The notes beneath the pieces are model-generated. The model did no database searches, had not been told where the DNA came from, and worked only from the letters and a program-made list of their open reading frames with translations. A stretch of 64,000 nt of DNA from Streptomyces iranensis (GTDB lineage: Bacteria; Actinomycetota; Actinomycetes; Streptomycetales; Streptomycetaceae). The stretch lies in the NCBI RefSeq assembly GCF_017874715.1, contig NZ_JAGGLR010000002.1:186001-250000 (forward strand), in the 5' to 3' direction. Positions 47,930 through 56,511 of this stretch are shown piece by piece; position 1 is the stretch's first letter; each line of letters opens with the position of its first letter. Position numbers and translations under genes: made by a program.

Positions 47930-49237
47930 TCAGCCGGCGGGGGGCCGCCGGAGGTCCCGGTGGACCTGGCGGGCCACGCGGGTGCCGCTTTCGATGGCGC
48001 CGTCGATGAAACCGGCCCAGATGTTCGCGTAGTCGCTGCTGGCGAAGTGCAGGACTCCGGTGTTCTCCTGCTGGGCGCGGTGGTAGCGGGTGAGGTGGTG
48101 GGGTTGCTGGATCAGCCAGGTCTCCTGGGAGTAGGGGTCGGCCATCCAGTCGTGGCCGCCGGCCTCGAGCACCTCGAGGTCGTCGCGCCAGACCTTCAGT
48201 GCCGCGTCGACGGCCTTCGGGTCGTTGACGTCGATCCGGGTCGAGTCCGGGCCGAAGGCGACCAGCACGGCGTCGTCCTCCCCGATGAACTCGGTGCGCA
48301 CGACGGCCAGGGGGTGGGCTTGAGAGGAGTAGGCGAAGAAGGGCTTGATGCGGCCGCGGACCCGGATCCACGCCTTGGCGCCGCGGGAGGCGGTCTTCTC
48401 CAGGCTGGGGCGGAGCTTGCCGTCCGGCAGCGCGGGGGCGATGTCGAGCTGGTGCAGAACGTTCTGCGGCACGGTGACCACCACACGCCGGGCGGTGATG
48501 GTGCGCCCGTCGCCGTAGGTGATCTCGGCACCGTGGGCGTCGTGGGTGAGGGAACGGACCGGTGCGGACAGCCGGATGTCGGCTTCCGCGTCGGCGGCGA
48601 TGGCCTCCACCAGGCTCCGGGTGCCGCCGGTGAGCCGGAAGATCGCCGATGCCTCGTGCATGAGGTGCCAGGACCCGGCGGTGGCGGCGGTCCAGCGCAG
48701 GGCGCTGGTGTAGGCGCACCGGTCGAGCGGGGCGTTGAAGTGGCCGACCCACGCGGCCTCGTTGGCGTTCCTCTCGTCGACGGACAGCTCGAGGTCGTCG
48801 AGCATCTCCTGAAGGTTGAACTGGTCGACGTCGGCCAGCCGTGGGACGGTCAGCGGTGCGTTCGGGCGGGGGATCCACTTCATGGTGTCTTCCAGCAGCC
48901 GGGTCATGCCCGGGTCGATGAGCCGCATGAAGTCGTCCAGGGTCCCGCGGCGCACCTGGTCACCGGCGAGCCAGTAGGTCTCCTCCGAGCGAGGACCACG
49001 GGTGATCTCCAGGCCGTAGCGGGTGATCTCCGCCCAGACATGCGGCTGGACCCAGTGCACCCAGGTGCCGCCCATCTCCAGGTCCCGCCCCAGCCGGTGA
49101 TCGGTCCAGGTCCGGCCGCCGATCCGGTCGCGTGCCTCGAGGACGACGACCTTCGCTCCCTTCCGGCCGAGTTCGCGAGCGGTGATCAGGCCGGCGACTC
49201 CGGCTCCGATGACGACGACGTCCGCCTGCTCGGGCAA
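47930..49237 (-). CDS. Flavin monoamine oxidase
   Basis: A 435-residue FAD amine oxidase: ADVVVIGAGVAGLITARELGRKGAKVVVLEARDRIGGRTWTD (GxGxxG at 11-16), LEMGGTWVHWVQPHVW, IFRLTGGTRSLVEAI, and the C-terminal LHFASSDYANIWAGFIDGAIESG. It oxidises a primary or secondary amine to an imine with H2O2 release. TTG 49237 is chosen because AAGGAGG lies seven bases upstream and the encoded N terminus fits the family; the ATG at 49300 has no such site. It is divergent from an IclR regulator. Confidence 0.88.
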   Translation of the reverse strand: MPEQADVVVIGAGVAGLITARELGRKGAKVVVLEARDRIGGRTWTDHRLGRDLEMGGTWVHWVQPHVWAEITRYGLEITRGPRSEETYWLAGDQVRRGTLDDFMRLIDPGMTRLLEDTMKWIPRPNAPLTVPRLADVDQFNLQEMLDDLELSVDERNANEAAWVGHFNAPLDRCAYTSALRWTAATAGSWHLMHEASAIFRLTGGTRSLVEAIAADAEADIRLSAPVRSLTHDAHGAEITYGDGRTITARRVVVTVPQNVLHQLDIAPALPDGKLRPSLEKTASRGAKAWIRVRGRIKPFFAYSSQAHPLAVVRTEFIGEDDAVLVAFGPDSTRIDVNDPKAVDAALKVWRDDLEVLEAGGHDWMADPYSQETWLIQQPHHLTRYHRAQQENTGVLHFASSDYANIWAGFIDGAIESGTRVARQVHRDLRRPPAG

Positions 49238-49284
49238 GTGAGTCCTCCTTCGTAGAGCCCCGACTTCGAAGCGCGTCCACTTAG

Positions 49285-49299
49285 TGAACGCGACGTTCA
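49285..49299. promoter_or_regulatory. Candidate operator between amine oxidase and IclR genes
   Basis: TGAACG-CGA-CGTTCA is a perfect 15-bp inverted repeat 47 bases upstream of the amine oxidase start, and the size suits an IclR dimer site. It differs from the motif of the 33-40 kb island. Confidence 0.5.
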
Positions 49300-49480
49300 T
49301 ATCAACGCGGTACGGATAGTGGGCCGCACCCGCCGCCCCGCTGTCAAGACCTCGCGCGGCCGCGGCTCCCGGCTCGTCGCGGTGACGGCGTTCACTCCCC
49401 GAACAGGCCGACGGTACGGTGGAGGGAAAGGTCGCGGGCGGAGCGACTCCGCACGACGATCCGCACGACGAAAGGGCCCC

Positions 49481-50275
49481 ATGAGCGACGCGTCCGGACC
49501 GGCGGACATGACCAACAAGTCCGTGACCAAAGGCGTCCGGCTGCTCCGCGAACTGGCGGCCCAGCCCCGGTCCGGAGCCACCGTCACCACCCTCGCCAAG
49601 GCCGCGGGGATCTCCCGGCCCACCGCCTTCCGCCTGCTGTACAGCCTGGAGCAGAGCGGGCTCGTCGACCGCGTCGACAACAACTACATCCTGGGCTGGG
49701 AGCTGGCCCGGCTCGGCCGCTACGCGGACCCCCACGCGGGCCTCGCCGCCCGCGCCCAGCCCCTGCTGCAGGAGCTGGCGGACAGGTTCAACGAGTCGGT
49801 GACCCTGTCGGTGCCGGACCTCAGGGGCGGGGTCGAGCTGATCGCCGAGGCCGCGGGCTCCCACGTGGTCAGCATCGTGCCGCGGAACATGGTCGGCGAG
49901 CACTACCCCCTGCACGCCAGCTCCACCGGCAAGGTCCTGCTCGCGGACATGCCCGCGGAGCAGGTGCTCGCGCTTCTGCCGGAGCGGCTGGAGCCCTACG
50001 CCTCGCGCACCATCACCGATCGCGCGCTCCTGCTCAAGGATCTGGAGCAGGTCCGCGAGCAGGGCTTCGGCGTCATCGACAACGAACTCGAGGAAGAGCT
50101 GCTGTCCCTGGCGCGCCCGATCCGCGACTCGTCCGGGACCCTGGTGGCGATCCTGGCCCTCGACGGCCCCCGGTACCGCTTCGGCCGGGACCGGATCCCC
50201 GAGGCCCTCGAGGAGATGCGGTCCATCGTCGACCGCCTGACCGAGGCGTTCTGGCAGGACTCGCCGTCCGCCTGA
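49481..50275 (+). CDS. IclR-family regulator (amine oxidase neighbour)
   Basis: A 264-residue regulator: winged HTH TKGVRLLRELAAQPRSGATVTTLAKAAGISRPTAFRLLYSLEQSGLVDR and effector domain VTLSVPDLRGGVELIAEAAGSHVVSIVPRNMVGEHYPLHASSTGKVLLADMPAEQVLALLPERL. ATG 49481 follows CGAAAGGGCCCC. It is divergent from the flavin amine oxidase, which is its most likely target, with a small-amine-derived acid as probable effector. Confidence 0.9.
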   Translation: MSDASGPADMTNKSVTKGVRLLRELAAQPRSGATVTTLAKAAGISRPTAFRLLYSLEQSGLVDRVDNNYILGWELARLGRYADPHAGLAARAQPLLQELADRFNESVTLSVPDLRGGVELIAEAAGSHVVSIVPRNMVGEHYPLHASSTGKVLLADMPAEQVLALLPERLEPYASRTITDRALLLKDLEQVREQGFGVIDNELEEELLSLARPIRDSSGTLVAILALDGPRYRFGRDRIPEALEEMRSIVDRLTEAFWQDSPSA

Positions 50276-50372
50276 GCGCTCCGCTGGAAGTGCCGCGATG
50301 CGTCGTCGGCCGACCGCGGCGCCATCGTGGCCGGTCGCGCCCCGCGGCGGAGCCGCATATCGATACGGCCCC

Positions 50373-50389
50373 GCGCCCCTTCGGGGCGC
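50373..50389. terminator. UUCG-loop hairpin in the gap after iclR
   Basis: GCGCCCC-TTC-GGGGCGC forms a seven-base stem closing a C(UUCG)G-type loop, about 100 bases after the iclR stop. The rest of the gap 50276-50649 has no supported gene; TTGACA at about 50503 is a promoter candidate for the downstream monooxygenase. Confidence 0.6.
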
Positions 50390-50649
50390 ATCCGGGCGTC
50401 CCGCCCCGGGGCCGGCGGCGAGCCCAGCCTGCCCCCTGGGCTCCCGTAGGCGATTTATCGACTCCGCCCCGCCGTGGGCACATGCGCGTCAGGCCTACCT
50501 GTTGACACCGGCCCTCACGAGACTCCAGCATGCTGAATATGGACGCCGCGTTCGCATACTGAACGCCGGACTGCCCCACTCTCCCCATCTCAGGTGCTCT
50601 GCGGAACTCTCACCGCAGGAAGGCCCCGCCTCTCGCCCTGGAGCGCAGC

Positions 50650-52071
50650 ATGAGCAGTCAGCCGCTGAAGTTCTTCGCCTTCGACGTCGCCGCTCCCGCC
50701 CATCTGACCGCGGGTTCCTGGCGTGACCCGGAGGACGAGGGCCGGCGCTACACCGACGTGGACTACTGGACCGACACGGCTCGGATGCTGGAGGACGCCT
50801 GCTTCGACGGCATCTTCTTCGCCGACACCGTCGGATATCACGATGTCCACGGCGGGTCCCCCGACGCCGCGATGCGCGACGCCGCCCAGTTCCCGATCAA
50901 CGACCCGGCCCTGATCGTCCCGGCGATGGCTTCGGTCACCCGCCACCTGGGCTTCGGCGTCACCGCGTCCCTGACGTACGAGCAGCCGTACGCGCTGGCC
51001 CGCAAGTTCAGCACGCTGGATCATCTGACGGCCGGCCGGGTCGGCTGGAACATCGTCACCTCCTACAGCGAATCGGCCGCGCGCAACCTCGGGCTCGGTA
51101 CGCAGATCCCGCACGACAAGCGCTACGACATGGCGGACGAGTACCTGGAGGTCTGCTACAAGCTGTGGGAGAGCTCCTGGCAGGACGACGCGGTCATCCG
51201 CGACGCGGAGGCCGGTGCCTATCTCGATCCGCGGCGCATCCACCCCATCGGCCACAAGGGCACCTACTTCGAGGTCCCCGGCGTCCACCTGTGCCAGCCG
51301 TCCCCGCAACGGACCCCCACGCTCTTCCAGGCCGGTGCCTCCTCGCGTGGCCTGCTCTTCGCCGCGCGGAACGCCGAAGCGGTCTTCGTGAACACGATGA
51401 CGCCCGAGCTCACCCGGCACGGCGTCGACCGGATCCGGGCCGCGGTCGCGCAGGCGGGCCGCGACCCCAGGAGCGTGAAGATCCTCGCCCTGATCACCGT
51501 GATCGTCGCGCCCACCGACGCACAGGCGCGGGAGAAGTACGAGCGCCACCTGGCGAATGTGAGCTACGAGGGCGCGCTGGCCCGGTACGCGGGCTGGACC
51601 GGGATCGACCTGAGCACGCTGGACCCGGACATGCCACTCCAGTACGCGGACGTGGACGGCTCGCGCTCGATCGTGGAGATGTTCTCCAAGGCGGACCCCA
51701 CCCGGACCTGGACCGCCCGGCAGATCGCCGAGTTCATCGGCATCGGCGGCACCGGCGCGGTCATCGTCGGCTCCCCGCGGACCGTCGCCGCCGAGCTGCG
51801 CGCCTGGCGGGACAAGGCGGACCTCGACGGATTCAACCTCAGCTACGCGACCAAGCCCGGCGGCTGGGAGGACTTCATCGAGCTGGCGCTCCCGGAGCTG
51901 CGGCGGCAGGGCCTGGCTCGCGACGCCTACGACGAGCGGGCCACCACCCTCCGCGAGAGCTTCTACGGCGCGGGCCGGCGCCGCACCCTGCCCGACCACC
52001 CGGCCTCCAGGATCCGCGCCGCGCGGCGCGAGGGCGACCAACTCCCGGGCGCCGTGGGCGCACTGGCCTGA
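50650..52071 (+). CDS. NtaA/SnaA/DszA-type FMNH2-dependent monooxygenase
   Basis: A 473-residue LLM enzyme: LKFFAFDVAAPAHLTAGSWRDPED, FDGIFFADTVGYHDVHGGSPDAAMRDAAQFPINDPALIVPAMASVT, SLTYEQPYALARKFSTLDHLTAGRVGWNIVTSYSESAARNLG and HKGTYFEVPGVHLCQPSPQRTPTLFQAG. These are hallmarks of nitrilotriacetate/dibenzothiophene-sulfone monooxygenases, two-component enzymes needing reduced flavin. A flavin reductase gene follows 79 bases later. With the LLM pair at 45-47 kb this suggests use of organosulfur or chelating amine compounds. Confidence 0.9.
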   Translation: MSSQPLKFFAFDVAAPAHLTAGSWRDPEDEGRRYTDVDYWTDTARMLEDACFDGIFFADTVGYHDVHGGSPDAAMRDAAQFPINDPALIVPAMASVTRHLGFGVTASLTYEQPYALARKFSTLDHLTAGRVGWNIVTSYSESAARNLGLGTQIPHDKRYDMADEYLEVCYKLWESSWQDDAVIRDAEAGAYLDPRRIHPIGHKGTYFEVPGVHLCQPSPQRTPTLFQAGASSRGLLFAARNAEAVFVNTMTPELTRHGVDRIRAAVAQAGRDPRSVKILALITVIVAPTDAQAREKYERHLANVSYEGALARYAGWTGIDLSTLDPDMPLQYADVDGSRSIVEMFSKADPTRTWTARQIAEFIGIGGTGAVIVGSPRTVAAELRAWRDKADLDGFNLSYATKPGGWEDFIELALPELRRQGLARDAYDERATTLRESFYGAGRRRTLPDHPASRIRAARREGDQLPGAVGALA

Positions 52072-52150
52072 CCCGTCAGTGCGTTGGCCCGACCGCCGGC
52101 GCACCGGCGCGCGATCTCAACCGTTCCACCACATCGAAGGGAGCATCACC

Positions 52151-52705
52151 ATGACCACCGCCTCCGGCCTGCGGATCGACCAGATGGACCACCTGGACCA
52201 GATGGACCATGTGGACCATGTGGACCAGACGGACTTCCGGCACGTCATGTCCCACCTGCCCACCGGTGTGGTGGCGGTGACCGGCGTGGAACCCGCCTCG
52301 GCGCAGCCCGTCGGCCTGATCGTCGGCACCTTCGCATCGCTCTCCCTCGAACCTCCGCTGGTCGCCTTCAGCGTCGCCCGCACCTCCGGCAGCTGGCCCA
52401 GGGTCCGCCGCGGCGGCCGGTTCAGCGCCAGCGTCCTCGCCGAGGGACAGGACGCGGTGTGCCGGTCACTGTCCCGCAAGAGCGGCGACAAGTTCGCCGA
52501 TGTGCCCTGGCACCCCTCCCCCGACGGCGCCCCGCGCGTCAACGGCGCCGTCGCCTGGATCGACTGCGAACCGGAGCAGGAGCTCGACGGTGGCGACCAC
52601 CTCATCGTCATCGCCCGCGTACGGCGCATGTCCACCGGCTCCGGGGAGCCCCTGGTCTTCCACAAGGGCAGGCTCGGCAGCTACCGGGACACGGTCGCCG
52701 CCTGA
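52151..52705 (+). CDS. Flavin reductase with Asp/His/Met-repeat N terminus
   Basis: A 184-residue FMN-binding split-barrel reductase: FRHVMSHLPTGVVAVTGVEPASAQPVGLIVGTFASLSLEPPLVAFSVARTSGSWPRVRR and AWIDCEPEQELDGGDHLIVIARVRRM. It supplies FMNH2 to the adjacent NtaA-type enzyme. ATG 52151 is followed, after nine residues, by DQMDHLDQMDHVDHVDQTD, encoded by nine-base repeats (about 52178-52233), an extension not typical of the family and possibly metal-binding or due to slippage. Confidence 0.87.
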   Translation: MTTASGLRIDQMDHLDQMDHVDHVDQTDFRHVMSHLPTGVVAVTGVEPASAQPVGLIVGTFASLSLEPPLVAFSVARTSGSWPRVRRGGRFSASVLAEGQDAVCRSLSRKSGDKFADVPWHPSPDGAPRVNGAVAWIDCEPEQELDGGDHLIVIARVRRMSTGSGEPLVFHKGRLGSYRDTVAA

Positions 52706-52737
52706 GACGCCGGGAACGGTGACCGTCCGGCAGCCGG

Positions 52738-53271
52738 TCAGCCGCGTGTGCGGCGCCGGTAGTAGTGCACGGTGACGGCGGCGAGCAGCGGCCCCCACGC
52801 CACCAGCGGCACGTAGCAGGCGTTCATCAGCCACTCCCCCCACCGCGTGATCTCCATGTCGGAGTGCAGCGTCGTCCAGGTGAAGAGCACACCGTAGACC
52901 GTGCAGCAGAGGGCGCCCAGCGCGGCCGGTACGACCGCGGCGGGTACGGGGACGCGGCGGCCTCGCAGGCCCGGGATCCAGCGCGGCCACACCTCGCCCC
53001 ATGGCCGCACCAGCCCCAGTGTCAGAAAGGCCAGGGCCTCCTGCACCGCGGACAGCAACGGCACGACCAGATACCCCCAGCCGGGGATGAGCATCGCGTC
53101 GTACTCGGAGTCGGCGAGCCCCAGCGGGACGCCGAGCACCACGGCGAACCGCCAGAGCGCGGACGGCGCGGATGCCCATAAGGCCGCGGCCGCCGCGCGT
53201 CTCGCCCACGGCGGGACGGGTGCGGAGGTCGCGGGGGAGGAGGGGGCGAATGGCGCTGCGCTGGTGGACAT
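52738..53271 (-). CDS. Membrane protein of unknown function
   Basis: A 177-residue protein with an N-terminal Ala/Pro/Ser-rich cytoplasmic tail and four to five hydrophobic segments, including the ALWRFAVVLGVPLGL, WGYLVVPLLSAVQEALAFLTLGLV, VVPAALGALCCTVYGVLFTWTTL and ACYVPLVAWGPLLAAVTVHYY regions. This resembles a conserved streptomycete membrane family, but no activity is known. ATG 53271 follows AGGAGCCGCCGCC. It is divergent from the SDR at 53552. Confidence 0.78.
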   Translation of the reverse strand: MSTSAAPFAPSSPATSAPVPPWARRAAAAALWASAPSALWRFAVVLGVPLGLADSEYDAMLIPGWGYLVVPLLSAVQEALAFLTLGLVRPWGEVWPRWIPGLRGRRVPVPAAVVPAALGALCCTVYGVLFTWTTLHSDMEITRWGEWLMNACYVPLVAWGPLLAAVTVHYYRRRTRG

Positions 53272-53551
53272 GGCGGCGGCTCCTGTGTGCGGGGTTGCTC
53301 CGACACCCGGAGGCTGTCACCCACACGCACCCGGCCACATCCGCCCGGAGCACACGACGGCGTCCGTCTTGGGGCGCATGCGCGCGGGTGGGGTCAGACC
53401 TCGGGACCACTACGGCGCGACCGCTCTCGTCAGGGTCCGCCAACCCCGGGCTACGGCACGACGAAAAAAATCGACGTGGTGTAGATTTTAGAGGAGAGAG
53501 GCCAGAACCTATGCGCGGCGCGGCTGCCGCGGACAAGGGATGTGAGCGGAG

Positions 53552-54403
53552 ATGAAGACCTTCCTGATCACCGGTGCGAGCAGTGGGCTCGGCCGGGCGT
53601 TCGCCGAGGGAGCGCTCGACGCGGGGCACACGGTGGTCGGCACCGTGCGCCGGGAGGCCGACCGGGAGGCGTTCGAGGCCCTGGCGCCGGGGCGAGCCCA
53701 CGCCCGTCGGCTGGATGTCACCGATGACGTGGCCGTACGTACCGTGGTCGACGAGGTGGAGGCGGCCGTCGGTCCGCTCGATGTGGCCATCGCCAACGCC
53801 GGGTACGGTCTGGAGGGGATCTTCGAGGAGACACCGCTGTCGGAGGTCCGGGCGCAGTTCGAGACCAATGTGTTCGGGGCCGCGGCGACGCTGCAGGCCG
53901 TCCTCCCCCATATGCGCGGGCGCCGCGCGGGCCATCTGATGGCCGTGACCTCCATGGGCGGTCTGATGGCGGTACCCGGGATGTCGGCCTACTGCGGCAG
54001 CAAGTTCGCGCTGGAGGGCATGCTCGAGAGCATCCGTAAGGAGGTCGCCGCGTTCGGCATCCATGTCACGGCCGTCGAGCCCGGCTCGTTCCGTACGGAC
54101 TGGGCGGGCCGGTCGATGACCCGCGCGGAGCGCACCATCGCCGACTACGACGCGCTGTTCACACCGATCCGCGAGGCGCGGATGGCGGCCAGCGGCAACC
54201 AGCTGGGCGACCCGCGAAGGGCCGCCGAGGCGCTGCTGCACATCCTCGACGTCCCGGAGCCTCCCGGCCATCTGGTACTGGGCTCGGACGCGCTGCGCCT
54301 GGTCGCGGCGGCCCGGCAGGCGGTGGACGACGACATCCGCGGCTGGGAGAAGCTGTCGCGGACGACGGACTTCCCCGACGGAGCGCAGATCGCCGGCGCG
54401 TGA
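53552..54403 (+). CDS. Short-chain dehydrogenase/reductase
   Basis: A 283-residue classical-type SDR: TFLITGASSGLGRAFAEGALDAGHTVVGTVR, the VAIANAGYGLEGIFEET region, Ser in LMAVTSMGG and the catalytic YCGSK. It resembles oxidoreductases that act on ketones or alcohols with NADP. ATG 53552 follows GAGCGGAG. An AT-rich stretch (GTGTAGATTTTAGAGG, about 53478-53493) upstream may hold its promoter. A TetR gene follows 77 bases after a hairpin and could regulate it. Confidence 0.88.
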   Translation: MKTFLITGASSGLGRAFAEGALDAGHTVVGTVRREADREAFEALAPGRAHARRLDVTDDVAVRTVVDEVEAAVGPLDVAIANAGYGLEGIFEETPLSEVRAQFETNVFGAAATLQAVLPHMRGRRAGHLMAVTSMGGLMAVPGMSAYCGSKFALEGMLESIRKEVAAFGIHVTAVEPGSFRTDWAGRSMTRAERTIADYDALFTPIREARMAASGNQLGDPRRAAEALLHILDVPEPPGHLVLGSDALRLVAAARQAVDDDIRGWEKLSRTTDFPDGAQIAGA

Positions 54404-54410
54404 ACCCGCG

Positions 54411-54439
54411 GCCGGACACGTCCTGAGTCCTTGTCCGGC
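54411..54439 (+). terminator. Hairpin between SDR and TetR genes
   Basis: GCCGGACA (54411-54418) pairs with TGTCCGGC (54432-54439) over a 13-base loop, shortly after the SDR stop. Confidence 0.5.
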
Positions 54440-54480
54440 GGAAGTACAGTGCTCGGAAGAGCCGATCAGGGGAGATCACC

Positions 54481-55077
54481 GTGGGAAGGCGCAGTGCCGC
54501 CCCGAGAAAGGGAGACCTGCGCGAGCAGGCCCTCCTGGACGCCGCCGAGGCGCTGCTCGAGCACACCGGCCTCGAGGAGCTCACGGTCGAGGCGATCGCC
54601 AAAGGCGCCGGGATCTCCCGCGGCTCCCTCTACTTCTACTTCGGCAACAAGCACGAGGTCCTCGCCGCCCTCGTCGAGCGCACCCTGCGCACCATCCGGG
54701 CCGAGGCCGACAGCACGGCGCGGGACGCGACGTCCCCACCCGTCGAGGTGATGGAACGGGCCGTCAAGGGCGTGGAGCGGGTCTGGCGCGAGCACGGCAC
54801 CGTCATGCGGGCGGCCGTGGACTACTCCGCGCTGCACCCGGTGATCGGAGCCGCCTGGAACGACACGGTCGAAGCCTTCGCCCGCACCATGACCCCGGTG
54901 CTGACGCGGGCGGGGATCCCCGACGAGAGCGCCCCCGACGGAGCCGCGGCGCTGGCCCACGCACTGTGCTGGCTGACGGAGCGGACCTTCTACCGCGCCG
55001 CCCGCTCCCCCGGGCAGGACTTCTCCGCCGCGACCGCGACCACCGTCGCCATCTGGCGTCGCGTCATGAACAGCTGA
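54481..55077 (+). CDS. TetR-family regulator (EthR-like)
   Basis: A 198-residue repressor: REQALLDAAEALLEHTGLEELTVEAIAKGAGISRGSLYFYFGNKHEVLAALVER (HTH) followed by an EthR-like C-terminal domain with DYSALHPVIGAAWNDTVEAFARTMTPVLTRAGIP and ALCWLTERTFYR. GTG 54481 follows GGGGAGATCACC. It could regulate the preceding SDR, but a hairpin separates the genes and no shared operator was identified. Confidence 0.9.
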   Translation: MGRRSAAPRKGDLREQALLDAAEALLEHTGLEELTVEAIAKGAGISRGSLYFYFGNKHEVLAALVERTLRTIRAEADSTARDATSPPVEVMERAVKGVERVWREHGTVMRAAVDYSALHPVIGAAWNDTVEAFARTMTPVLTRAGIPDESAPDGAAALAHALCWLTERTFYRAARSPGQDFSAATATTVAIWRRVMNS

Positions 55078-55348
55078 CGCGGCCGTAAGCCCGGCGTGGC
55101 CCACGTCACCCTGCGCCCGGTCGCCGTGACCAGCGGCGACTCCAGAAGAGCCGAACACGAACCAGAATTCATGAATTCATTGGTTTGAGCTCCGTGGCCC
55201 TGGCTAGAAGAGTGAGTGACCAAGGTGCTTCGGAAGGCAGGCACACCTGGCGGGAGGCGCGCGTCGCGCGCTCTGAGCCCCAGATGTGCCGTGTCGGCCT
55301 CCCGCTCCGCTGAACAGCGAACTGAGCAGGGAGAGAAGAGGAACCTTG

Positions 55349-56170
55349 ATGAGCGCCGCACCCGCACGCGCCCGCCGCCGCCACGACGACACTCCTGACA
55401 CCGCGGCCGACTTCGAGCGGCTGGCCGCCATGTCCAAGGGACCCGAGCGGGAGGCCCTGGCCGAGAAGCTGGTCGAGGCATGGCTGCCGATGGCCCACCG
55501 CCTCGCCCGCCGCTACCGCAACCGCGGGGAGAACCTGGAGGATCTGGAACAGGTCGCCGCCCTGGGCCTGGTCAAGGCCGTCGACCGTTACGAACCCCAG
55601 CGCGGAGGCGCCTTCCAGCCCTACGCCATCCCCACGATCGTCGGGGAACTCAAGCGGTACTTCCGCGACTGCGCCTGGGACCTCCATGTCCCCCGGCGGG
55701 TGCAGGAGCTGCGCAACAGGGTCCGCGCCACCATTCAGGACCTCGCCGCGGCCGAAGGCACCGACCGCTCCCCGACCGTGGCCCAGGTCGCCGAGGCCGC
55801 CGACATGAGCGAAGAGGACGTCCTGACCGGGATGGAAGCCATCGACAGCTTCCGGTCCCTGTCCCTGGACGCCGAACTCACCGGCGCGGACGACGGCTAT
55901 TCCCTGGCCGACGCCCTCGGCCGGCCCGAGACCCGCTACGACACCGTCATCGCCCGGGAATCGGTCAAGCCGTGCCTGAACCAACTCCCCGAGCGGGAGC
56001 AGCACATCCTGTATCTGCGGTTCTTCCACGACATGACCCAGGCCGGCATCGCCGAGGAGCTGGGCATCTCCCAGATGCACGTCTCCCGCCTCATCTCCCG
56101 CAGCTGCGCCCGGATCCGCAACCAGGTCGAGACCGAGCCCCGGCCCGACCGGGTGCCGGTCCACGCATAG
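55349..56170 (+). CDS. SigB/SigF-type stress sigma factor
   Basis: A 273-residue group-3 sigma factor. Region 2 reads LVEAWLPMAHRLARRYRNRGENLEDLEQVAALGLVKAVDRYEPQRGGAFQPYAIPTIVGELKRYFRD, region 3 includes VPRRVQELRNRV, and region 4 ends LPEREQHILYLRFFHDMTQAGIAEELGISQMHVSRLISRSCARIR. Such factors run general-stress or developmental regulons. ATG 55349 follows AGAGGAACCTTG. No anti-sigma gene is adjacent. Upstream, GTTT and GGCTAG 15 bases apart (about 55183-55207) loosely resemble a SigB-type promoter, and GAATTCATGAATTC (55165-55178) is a perfect palindrome. Confidence 0.92.
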   Translation: MSAAPARARRRHDDTPDTAADFERLAAMSKGPEREALAEKLVEAWLPMAHRLARRYRNRGENLEDLEQVAALGLVKAVDRYEPQRGGAFQPYAIPTIVGELKRYFRDCAWDLHVPRRVQELRNRVRATIQDLAAAEGTDRSPTVAQVAEAADMSEEDVLTGMEAIDSFRSLSLDAELTGADDGYSLADALGRPETRYDTVIARESVKPCLNQLPEREQHILYLRFFHDMTQAGIAEELGISQMHVSRLISRSCARIRNQVETEPRPDRVPVHA

Positions 56171-56214
56171 CGACGCCCCGTCCCGTCCCGCCCCAGGAGA
56201 AGAAGGAGCCTGCC

Positions 56215-56445
56215 ATGCTCATGGCCCACCCCGCCGTGCTGACCGACCTCATCCAGCAGTACGAGACCCTCCGTACGCTGCACGCCGAGAACGGCAGCCC
56301 CGAGGCCCGGCAGCGGCTCGCCGACGTCTCGTACACGCTGTGCGTCGTCACCGGCACCCGGGACATCGACGCCGCCCTGATCGCCGCCCGGCACCAGCTC
56401 CCCGGCGCCCAGCCCGAGGACGACTCCCTCGTCCCCAGCGCCTGA
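56215..56445 (+). CDS. DUF5133 small protein
   Basis: A 76-residue protein, LMAHPAVLTDLIQQYETLRTLHAENGSPEARQRLADVSYTLCVVTGTRDIDAALIAARHQL, matching the streptomycete DUF5133 family often found beside SigB/F-type sigma factors. It is probably helical and cytoplasmic. ATG 56215 follows AAGGAGCCTGCC. It starts 44 bases after the sigma factor gene and is likely co-transcribed; a regulatory partner role is inferred. Confidence 0.87.
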   Translation: MLMAHPAVLTDLIQQYETLRTLHAENGSPEARQRLADVSYTLCVVTGTRDIDAALIAARHQLPGAQPEDDSLVPSA

Positions 56446-56459
56446 GGCAGGGCACCCCC

Positions 56460-56501
56460 GCGCGCCCCGGACATCGACGGCCATCGGTGTCCGGGGCGCG
56501 C
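56460..56501. terminator. Strong bidirectional hairpin
   Basis: GCGCGCCCCGGACA pairs perfectly with TGTCCGGGGCGCGC over a 14-base loop, between the DUF5133 gene and the convergent Lrp remnant. Confidence 0.82.
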
Positions 56502-56511
56502 TCCACGCCCG

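Noticed and set aside
47960..49255. 431-codon plus-strand frame opposite the flavin amine oxidase
   Set aside because: Shadow; the minus strand has AAGGAGG, GxGxxG and the full amine-oxidase pattern.
55165..55178. GAATTCATGAATTC as an operator of the SigB/F-type gene
   Set aside because: It is a perfect palindrome, but about 170 bases from the start and built of two restriction-site-like hexamers. Chance cannot be excluded, so it is only mentioned.
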